Assembly: GCA_019648995.1 (NCBI GenBank)
Contig: BLXT01000273.1
Span: forward strand, 487,028-507,406
Reading direction: 5' to 3'
DNA: 20,379 nucleotides
Origin: Plakobranchus ocellatus
Lineage: Eukaryota; Mollusca; Gastropoda; Plakobranchidae
Below, piece by piece: positions 1-10,700 of this stretch. Both the position numbers and the translations under genes were made by a program. Every line of letters begins with the position of its first letter. The first letter of the stretch is position 1. The notes beneath the pieces are model-generated. The model worked only from the letters and a program-made list of their open reading frames with translations. It was not told the DNA's origin and ran no database searches.

Positions 1-49
<49 letters not shown>
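1..49. repeat. (GA)n microsatellite
   Basis: Uninterrupted GA dinucleotides from the first base to 49, so the repeat may extend beyond the window. It lies in the intron upstream of exon 1. Confidence 0.97.
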
Positions 50-50
<1 letters not shown>

Positions 51-205
51 AAAAATAAATATAAGTCATTTACATGCTATTGCCCTCAACAAGAAAAAAT
101 GACAAAAAAAGTTGACTCTGTATCTTTTGCGCTTTTAAATGCAACCAGTGCACCACTGATCAACTCAATGTTCACAGATATAATGTTCCAATTTCTTTGT
201 TCCAG

Positions 206-286
206 ATTGCCTGATGATGACAGAGACATCTGTGTGTTTGATTACTATGTTGACGAGTCAGGAGAATGGGATCCATGGCACTCACG
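206..286 (+). CDS. Dynein exon 1 of window: AAA2-AAA3 linker
   Basis: The exon runs from acceptor TTCCAG to donor CACG|GTGAGA. It starts on the third base of a codon, so the upstream exon, outside the window, ends in phase 2. It encodes LPDDDRDICVFDYYVDESGE followed by WDPWHS. This matches the dynein pattern of a short VYDYYVD-like strand followed by a W-x-PW element just before AAA3. The open frame extends upstream into the intron, but the methionine near 99 is intronic and not a start. Confidence 0.82.
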
Positions 287-2369
287 GTGAGAAATTGTTG
301 TATTTGATAAGTAATAGAGACAAGAAACAGTGTGAAGAGAATCTTTATATCCACCCTTTTCTTCCAGTCAATTTGAAAGACACTTTTGAGATATAAGAGT
401 ATCTGTTTTTTTATTGATGGTTGCTATAAATTGTTTCTGTATTGTAGGAACTGGACTTTCTTTTTTTTTTTTTTTTAAGTTGCTCTATATTTTTTAAGCA
501 AGTATTTTTTTTTAATATTCATGAATGCATAGATTTGTCTCAGCTAAGTCTCTTTTTCTTTTTCATCCTTTGTGTCATTTTAAAAAATTTTTGTTAGTTT
601 TCTGCAGATACTAGCAATACACCAAAACTGACCAATTGAGCATAAATCAAAATGTCATGTTTAAATCACCCAAATGTTGTATACCTATGAAAGGCTGGTG
701 TCTTTTTTTTAATTGTAAAGAAAATAGCATGTATGAATATATTGTTAAGATAAATAGTCCAGTTAAGTCATTTGTCAATGTTATACTGTGACTTTTCTTT
801 CACCTGATGCAGAGTGCCTGAGGCTGTGTATACAGATAACCAGGACATACTGGGGGAAGTGTTTGTTGATACAGTGGACACAGTGAGTATACTGCAAACT
901 TTACAGCTGTGGCTTACAGCTTTGGTCATAGTAGACATTTTTTTTTAACTTTACATTACTTATTTTTTAAAATCCTATTTCAGATAATTTCAAATAATTT
1001 GTACTCTGAAGACTGCCATTGGCTTTGTAACGTAGGTATTTGTGGGCGTAGTTTTAGAGAATGGTCTTCTTAAAATGTATAGATGAATGAGTTTTTAAAG
1101 AGATCTTTAAACCTTTTGACTCAAAATTCTATAAGAAGAAATCTTCGATTGTGCAATTTATTCCCTGGTTAAATGTAATGTGCTTCATTTGATATTGCTT
1201 GTTCCCCAGATTCGTATCCGTATTTTGATGGAGTTCTCGGCCGCCTCAGGAAGGAATGTTCTCCTGGTCGGTCCGCACGGCTCAGGGAAAACAGCCATTA
1301 TCAATGACTTCATCAGTGGTCAAGGTCAGGGAATATTATCAGTTTCAGATTACAAAGGTTTCACGGATATGTTTAATGATAATTGTTAACAACCAATGTT
1401 ATTTTGAGCTCTATATTACAGCTTTTTGAACCTCATGTTTGTAGAGCATCTTTTGAATTATCAGAACTTTTTCTTTTTTTTATCTTTTGTGTTCCATACC
1501 GATCAGTTGGTGCCGTTTCCTTATAGCCAGGCAACTGATTAGGTTCTGTCTTAAACATAAACAAAAGCAAAAAACGGTTTTAAGAGAATCTTTTGTACTT
1601 AATGTTTAGTTTATTAAAACTAATTGTTTATAATAGTTCATTAGTTTTAGTATTTAATGTAATTAATTAAAAATCTATGAAAAAAATTATATCAGTAGGT
1701 AAGCTTCTACTTGAAGAGGTAAAAACAAAAGTTCACTGATTGTTGCTACAGATTAAGAAGAATAAATTCAAATTTTTACCAAAGTATGATCAATCTTTGG
1801 GAGCAAAATGGATAGATTCAAGTCTTCATCTAACCATGGTCACTATTTAGGATTAAGAAAGATAAATTCAAATCTTTATCTAACCATAGTCAATTTAAGG
1901 TTGTATCAATAGGGGGAGAGGGGGAAAAAGTGGGACATCATTGCATGACTTTTCCATAAAATATAATACAACACTCAACAACAAAGAATAGTTTACCAGA
2001 AAATAGGTGCCCATTTTTTTTCAATATATATATTAACAAGTCTTAGCATGACAAACATTTGCATGACAAATCTTATGGACAAAGATCATGGACTGAGTGT
2101 AACAACTGATAATTTACTAGTTAAATTCAAGAACAGTGTCTCTCATTCATAATCAAAACATTCAAACATATGTGTGTTTGTTGTTCAGACCCCCAGGTGT
2201 CTGTCTGCAAACGCCTTGTGTTTTCTGGAGCCTCAACAGCTCTGCAGCTTCAACAGTTTGTGGACTCAAATATCTATCACAGACAAGGTAAGCAGGCGGC
2301 AGGATGAGGGAGAGATGGAGAGAGAGTTGAGAGAGCAATAGAGAGAGCAATAGAGAGAGAGAGAGAGAG

Positions 2370-2434
<65 letters not shown>

Positions 2435-4792
2435 AAGTGTAAAAGAGAAGGGGAGAGAGATGTAGACTGCAAGAAAAAGCAAGAAGGCAGAAAAGCAATC
2501 ATGCACATCTACCTGGACTGAACAAAAAATGTCAAAAACAAAACGCATGGAAAAACTGAGAAAATCTCAAGGTGACCCAAAATTTCCCTGCTAGAATTGA
2601 AACAAGTTTTTGGCTGGGGAGACGAACTCTATAGATTTATGTTTTTTATTATTTTGAAGATGCGACCACATCATGCTTTTATAAGATAATTAATATATGA
2701 GATTCTGTAAGTTCTGTGACCCAGAATTGAAACCCCATTGCCTTTTTCAGTGCTGCCTCTTGCTGGTAGCTGATAAGTCTTATTTTATTCTGTCATAATG
2801 TCCACTGAGTTTTTTTCAGAGTTTGGGAGGGTAGAGTTTTCATCTTTACTTTATACTTACTTAAATCAATATCCAACAGTTTAACATTTTTTTTTTTGTT
2901 TATCGGAAACCTTTGCTCATCACTGAATGTGTTTACAACCTTTTTGTGCTACAAACCAGGTTTTGTGTATGGGGCCAAAGACAACAAGAAACTGAAGGTA
3001 TTTATAGACGACCTTAACCTGCCTGCATGTGATGAGAATGGCATCCAGCGTTGTAATGAGCTACTGCGCCAGCTGCTGGATGAGAGGCAGCTCTGCACAA
3101 TACAGAAACCGTTTGAGTGGCGCACGGTGGAGGGAATGTCTGTCATCTCGGCCATGGCACTGTCTGACTACCCTGGTGTTGTCAACAAACCCCTGAACGA
3201 GAGGCTATTGGTGAGTTGCCTTGCCTTGAACTAGAGAATCAAATGGTATCCTTCACTTGAAGACAAAATATAAGTATTAATGATTATGATTGTTCTTTGC
3301 CACCAATTGGAGCATTATGATCACAGTTCACACTTCTTTTGAGTCATACTTGCCAAAAACCACTTGTTATGAATTTTTCAGTTTTGATGAAAAGAAAGAT
3401 TATTAGGTGCCAGGAAGGAATCTTGATAGATGACAAAAAGTACTGACCTACTGAGGCCTGCCTTGAGAACAAAATCATGAGAACTTGCAGCCAGCCACTT
3501 AAGTTATGAAGATAGATAGAAAGAAGAGAGGAACAAAGATATGTAGAGTAAAAGAAAACAAAGAGGGGATTTGATTATTTAACCACTCAACTGTCTGAAT
3601 ATATTCATATCCTTAAGCATAAGTTACAAACAATGAGCATATCAAAATTGGGCTCAAGAGCTATATTTCAACCTCCGTTGATAGAGCGGGGATCTGACGT
3701 CAGTCATGGAATTCAGTGAATTTTGTGGGAGAATGGGATTAAAAAAAAAAGCATCTTTTTTTCCTTACCATTACATGAAGAGTATTTTTGTTGTTGTGGA
3801 GTGATATCCTTGATCATTTTCCACTAGAAAGTGTTCTAAAATGTATTAAAAGAGAGAGAGAGACTTTTCAACAATATATTCAAAAGGATTCTTAATATTT
3901 TTATTAATGTTGTGGAAATTTTCCCAAAGTTTTACATTCTAAATTTGTAAAAGGCAGACCCTTTTTTTCTTAATGGACAATTAAAAAAACTATTTCATGC
4001 TATTCTAAGGTTGTTTGTTTACAGTTTTCAGAGGTCAGATTTATTTTTAATTATATTTCAAATAACAATTTTTATCTTCCTTTCTTACCATTTTACTTTT
4101 CTCAGCGCCACTTTGCTGTGTTCAACATGCCAGCACCTCAAGACGACTCCCTGAAAAATATTGTTCATGGCATTCTGGAGGTAATGAACAAATCTTTCTA
4201 TAATGAACTTTTACTGTATATATCTCTTTTAGTATCTTTCAGTCTAGCTGTCTCTCAACCTACTTATCTACCTACCTATCAGTCTTTCTACCTATCAATC
4301 TATCTGTCTGTCTGTCTACTTGTTGACGCTGCACATAAAATTGCCTACCTAGTGATATGCTTACCAAATAATCTAACTACCTATGAATGTGCCTTTTATA
4401 TGCTTTTCTGCCTACATATTTTTCTGCTTGTGTTCCTATCTAAACAATTCTAATTTTTTGGTTTTCTTTCCTTTTGCCAGGCGAACATGACCAGTCAGGA
4501 TGCTCCAGGCCTTGATCTTGATCTTCACAATGCCCTGGTGTCAGTGTCGTGTGACCTGCTGACCTCAATACAGAGTGTTCTCCGCCCGACACCAATGGAT
4601 GGGAGGCATCATTACCTGTTCACTCTGAGAGACATCACAAAATGTTTCCAGGTAATGGCGCTAAATAATTCCTCGTGTGTTTCCTTAAAATATGAAATAT
4701 CACATAGAGGGCTGCTATAGCAACTTCAGTACTTGTAGGATATCTATAGTCAATAATTGCACAATGTTTTAATTCTTGCAATGCTTTGATTT

Positions 4793-4855
<63 letters not shown>

Positions 4856-5346
4856 TTTAATCAGATTAAAAATGTTACTTTGATCTTGAAATCCACACAA
4901 AAAAAATAATTAAAGACCGAGATGTCATAGATATATGCTAGAAAATTAAAAAGCAATTTTTTATTGGTTTATTCTGCTTGCATTTCAAGCTTCACACACC
5001 TGCAGGTTCTTTATCTATACTTTCATAAATATATTAAAAACATTCACAGTTTTTCCTCTTGTCTTTATTCCTTTTTTTTTTGGTAGTACAACTAAAATGT
5101 GAAACAAATGTTGCACTTACATCTCAGAAATACTTATCTTTTCTCTTGCGTTTATTAACTTTGATTCTGCAGTGCATGAGACGATTGGCCGACGAGAGCA
5201 AGGCTGATGAGATTATGGTCATTTCGCTCTGGCGCCATGAGATGAACCGGATAGTACGGGACCGTATCAGCCGTACGTCAGACCTCAACTGGTTTGATGA
5301 TAAACTGGATGCTGTCATAGAAGGGGTGAGTATAGATAAGAAAAAC

Positions 5347-5380
<34 letters not shown>

Positions 5381-5384
5381 NNNN

Positions 5385-5425
<41 letters not shown>

Positions 5426-5469
5426 AGAGAATGATAACTAGAGAGAGAGAGAGAAAGAGAATGATAACT

Positions 5470-5503
<34 letters not shown>

Positions 5504-7671
5504 ATTTGGGGAGAGAGCAAAAGAGAAAGAGAGAGAAATAAAGTTGGGGAGAGAGAAATAGAGAGAGAGATAAAGATTGATGGCCAAGTATACCAATAGT
5601 CACATTAAGTAGACAAAAATCAAGACAGATAGTAAGACAGACTGACGCTTTGCTCATGTCAAAGACCAGTACCTCTCTTCTCTTTTACAAATGCTTGCCG
5701 TTCTAGATATTTATTGTAAACAATGAGAGACGCACAACTTTTTCTTTTAGTTTTGAATGCCTTTTGAGAAATAATGATAGAAAAATGTAATCATAAATTT
5801 CCCGAAATATACCGTGTACTAACATGATATGACTGAGCAAAAATAAATCATTGAACGAGAGATCTGCAATCTATGAAAGATAAGATGTTGTTAAAATTTA
5901 AGCAAAAGGCAAGCAGTAAAATAGGCAAGAAAGAAAAGTCATGTTTATAGGTAGGCATTTCAACACTGCCTCTCCCATGTCATCAAAATGGTCAGGTTTG
6001 GAAAGAGCTGGAGAGTCCTCTACATGAAAACTTTGTGACCTTCCCAATTGATGCCAGGATCTTCCAAAGACCAGTCACTTCCACTGGAGCAAAACATGTG
6101 AAGGTGAGCTCTCTGCTTCAGCACATTAGTTTATGACAACCGGGTATCTACATCATGGCTATAAGGACATTTAAAGAGCCAATATAAATATGTATTTTTA
6201 GTAATTAAATGAGAACATAAAAAAATGAACTATTCAAATGGAACAAAACAATACAGTGAATCAATGAATAGCAAAGCCTGATATGCTCAATTATAAACAT
6301 ATAATGTGTACAGTTTTTTAGAAAAGATGCTCATTTAGGAAAATCTTTTCAATGTCATAGAAATGTAAATTTTATCAATATAAAAATAAAACAATATGGG
6401 GCAAATTTAAACCAATGATCACTTTAATGATAATAAATTTTAGATTATTTACATAAATTGTCTTTTGATTATTCAGTGCAACTTTTTTTTATAACTTTGA
6501 GCAAAATCTACAGAGCACACCATTTGTATCTGTTTTGGTATATTATGTGAATGAGAAGGCTTGACAAAGTATAGGAAAATTTAGAATTAATGGAAACTTG
6601 AATTTTCACATCCAAAAAAAAAAAAAAAAATGTTTATTCTGTTTTGACTGAAGCAAATTCAGATAAGGCTACTGTTTTGCCTCGCATGAGAACAGAATCC
6701 TATATTCAACGTAAAAGTACAAAACATTTTATAGAAAACTAAGAGAGCATTTAAAATTCTTTGCTGGCACCCACGGTTTTGGTTTTTTCCTCTGTTTATC
6801 AAAATTGTATGAAGTTCTTTTTGTTGCATCACTCTATTTGTGTTACATATCAGGTGAACCTTCAGCCAGTGGAGAGTATGGGTGATCTACACAGTTGTCT
6901 GAACACACACCTGACACGCTACAATGAGGAGTTTGGTAATGTGCGCCTCAACATCATGCTGTCAGACTTTGTTATCTTCCACGTGGTGCGCATGCATCGC
7001 ATCCTCAGTTTCTACCATGGGTATGTTCATTATGGTGTGCCTTGCAACTCATTGCTGTTTAGAATCTGTGTTTGCTTTTGGTGTGAGCAGATCTGGTCAA
7101 GCGCATTGACCAGACTAAGTCACAAAAATTGTGGAACTTTTTCCTTGTCCATAGCTCTGATTACATGTTTGTTCTTTCTTTTGTGTTGGCTTCTTTTCGT
7201 ATGAACAACTTTAGTCCACCTTATTTTCCAAAATTGTCTTTGAATTTTATATTGGACTTTTTTTTTTTGAAACCTCAGTAGCCTCTTGATTGTTCAAAGT
7301 CAGGTGTTAGCTGTTTGCTTCTTTTTTATTTTTGACTTGTTTTTGGAAGTTAAAGCATGTCATAGGCATAGCATTTCTTTACTTTCAAATTAGATATACA
7401 TCTTTTAAAGCATTGCTTCATTCTTAATTGCAGAGGAAACATGCTGTTGGTAGGAGCAGTTGGGTCTCACTTGTCCACTCTATCACGCCTGGCCCTCCAT
7501 GTTGCTGACATCCCCATCCACAAAGTCGACACATCCAAACAGAGCAACTTTTTTGATGGCCTGCGTTCTGCTATACGCCTCAGCGGTTCTGAGGGCAAGG
7601 TCATCTCTCTCCTCTTCACTGTGAGTTTTTGATGTTTTTATGTTGTTTTATTGCCTCTTTTTCCTTACTCC

Positions 7672-7702
<31 letters not shown>

Positions 7703-10700
7703 ACAACATATTAATCAGGGTTTGTATTGTAAAATATGAAATTTTGAGCTCTGAGTTTAAGAATCTGAATAAATATGTTATGTAGAATATTTTACACTAA
7801 AGTCAAAAAATAAAAAATAGAATTATTATATATATATATATATATATTTTTTTTTTTCTACATTGAGTCAATTATTTTATTTTAATATATGTGTAAATAG
7901 AAAAAAGTGGCGTAGTTCATTGCATAATTAATATGAATGAAAACAAAAAAAAATGATTTGTTTACTGGCTATTTTCGAAAAGGATAATCAGCATTTTTTA
8001 TCTTTACAAAATGTCATTCATGATTGCCATGTTTCAAACACCATGTTCTCCATGTGACCAATGATCTTGTAAAACCTTCTGCCCACCACTCCCCAGGCTC
8101 GTGACCTAGAAGATCCGAGTTACCTGGATGCCCTCAACAGCCTGCTGATCAGCGGAGAGTACCCACACCTGTTCTCTAATGACGAGATGGAGGGCCTGCT
8201 CCAGGCCATCCACCCTGTGATCAAACGCCAGTATCCCAACCAGGCTGTTGATCCCATGAAGTTCTTTGTGTCCAGAGTACAGAGCAACCTCCACATCCTG
8301 GTGTGCTTACAGCCCAGCCATACACTACTGAGCAATGCTGCAAAGTAGGTGCAACAGTCTGCCATTGTTCATATCTCTCTCTCTCTATCCGAAGGTGAGG
8401 CAACCACGTTCAACCAATCACAACTTACTGTGAAGAATTTTTTGCACCATAGCAATGTTTGTTGTCTCTGAAAGATAGCAAAAGCACAACCTTCAAATTT
8501 ACAGATCTTTTGATTGAATTGACATAGGGACGTAATTAGAAAAAAAAAACAACCAATAACAGTGTAAAACTGTAATCTTATACATCATGCTCATAACTCA
8601 ATATTTAGTGAATGTGATTTGCCACTGATTTATCTAAGTTGTCTCACATATAATTATAGTTTCTTGATTTTCTTTTGCCTCTCTGTGGCATAGTCATGTC
8701 AAGTTCTTAATGAATATGAAATGTTCTTGGTACAGAACAGCTTTATTCTACCAACAGAACACAATCATATTATGTTTAAAATAATGCCAAGTCCTCTGGT
8801 AATCAAAAAAAAAAAAAAGCAGAACAGGAAACAGTTACAAATGCAGCTTCTGTTCTTGAGCTTTATATTTTGATTTGCCATTTTTGGTGAAACACAATAC
8901 CCAAGATGAGCGGAATTTTAATTTAAGTCTGTATTTCAAATTGATGCTCTTTCATCTCTTTCAGTTTTCTTCTTTCATCATCTTTTAATTCAACACTATC
9001 CAATACAACTTATAATCCAAACTTTGAACTCTGAAATCTCATGTGAACTTCAATTTAATCATAAAGCAAAGTCTATAAGGCAACCGCAAGTAAACTGATA
9101 CAGTCTTTATCTTCTTAATTTTTGTCTTTCCACTTTTGATGAGTAAAACTTTTTGATATTGCTTCAGCAATTTCCCTGGCCTGCTGATTGGAGCGCAGAT
9201 GTGCTGGCTGTGTGATTGGCCGCAGGAAGCTCTGCTAGGGGAGGCAACTTACTTCATCACAAAGTATCATCTCACCGAAGACTTTGAGGATCTCAAGTCA
9301 GTTGGATACTTTATATTTTTGGATGTGTTCATTTTTCCTGTGTCATCATAGAGTTTCATATAAATTTATCTGTCCTTTATCTTTTCCTTAGTCTCCCACT
9401 TTCACTGTGCTGTAAGTTTTCTTTGCCTTTATGTCTGATTTTTAGCTTCCTTATTTTTATGATTTGTGCATTTGGTTGTCCACTTCTCTGTTTTCCTTGA
9501 TATCTCTGTCCTTTTATTCAGAACATTATTTTTTTTCTCTTTTCATTTTAATTGCCTTTAAGGAAAAATATGTTAGGAGGGGATTTTGTTCTCAGAGATT
9601 TCTCAGATTCTTTTTTGTCTCATCTGTCTGTGTCGTGTCTCTCTCCACAGCGAGAGCATCACCACCAGCCTGGCCAACATTCACAGTTTTGTCTTGCGCG
9701 ACTGTAAACAAATGCCCTGGGCTGGGGATGTGAGCACCGAAATCACCATGACAACAGTTAAGGTGCATGAGAAGAAGAAAGACCAGCTGAAGGTACAGAC
9801 GGTATCGGTGCCGAACCTGCCATACTCCAAAGTCATCCTGCAGGAGAGAATCAAGTGAGAACAGACTTGGTGAATTACAAGTCAAAATCATATTTTTTTT
9901 TTCATGGCGAATTCTAATGGTTGACTTCACACGTAATTGGTTGAGATAATTTTGGTTTTTTTTTGCTAAATTTCTGGATACTTAAGAAACTTACAATCAT
10001 CCTTTTTTTTAAAAAAATTATTTGCAACCATAAGAAAAATCATTATAAAGGAAAATACATGTGAAAATGTTCAAGTTGTGACTTGCGGCTCACTTCTAGA
10101 TACTGTTTTTTTTTTTTTTTTTGCATTTCATCCATGTTTATGAATATTTGAGGTTAACCTTTTTTTTTTCTTTTATCAACTTAAAATTTTTTTTTTTTTT
10201 TAAACAGTATGATTTAATGTTACTGCTGCCCAAAAAGATTTTAGGTTTTTGAGTTATATTTTTAGGTTAACCACACCCTTAAGTTAGAAGTCATTGAAAC
10301 TTCTTCAGGTACCTTGTCTGGAACAGACATTTGCAATCATGTTCCTCCACTCAAACCTACTCTGAGTTAACCTCATAAAAATGTTCTTGCCACCCTTGCC
10401 TGGATTCTATGACTTGAGACTCAATAAAAAAGACTTTTAATTGAAACTGTTTGTCTTTATTTAATAAGGTTAGGTATTTTGCAAAATGATTCAGCAGTGT
10501 TAAAGTTATAATTTGAAATTAAAGTAATTTTAATACATTGGTAACCCTTAGCCATATTGTATGATTTATTAAAGATACAATGCCACCAAAAGTCTGTACT
10601 GTGTGAAAGGCTCTCTAACCTAAAATTTTTCTGATGCTTATTGCTGTGCAGGCTGAACCACACAGACCAAAGCATCAAGGCTAAGAATGAAGTCTACGTT

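Larger units (their letters stand above)
5326..5995 (+). other. Intron 8
   Basis: The first 250 bases are the GA repeat with the N gap; the rest holds nothing recognisable. Confidence 0.85.
7621..8096 (+). other. Intron 11
   Basis: Holds the (CT)n and (TA)n tracts; otherwise AT-rich. Confidence 0.85.

Noticed and set aside
99..290. Open frame with an ATG at 99 leading into exon 1
   Set aside because: Only the part after the acceptor at 205 matches dynein; the preceding residues are intron read-through and the protein starts far upstream.
2162..2548. Minus-strand open frames rich in Leu-Ser repeats
   Set aside because: They are translations of the GA microsatellite and of the antisense of exon 4.
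5124..5657. Long open frames on both strands across the N gap
   Set aside because: Pure repeat translation (Arg-Glu or Leu-Ser) joined to exon 8; dinucleotide repeats rarely contain stops.
8106..8403. Three overlapping minus-strand open frames
   Set aside because: Shadows of the strongly conserved exon 12 on the other strand.
9592..9930. 112-codon minus-strand open frame
   Set aside because: Antisense shadow of exon 14.
10420..10440. AATAAA-type word suggesting a polyadenylation site in intron 14
   Set aside because: AT-rich introns contain many such words; coding exons continue in frame downstream.
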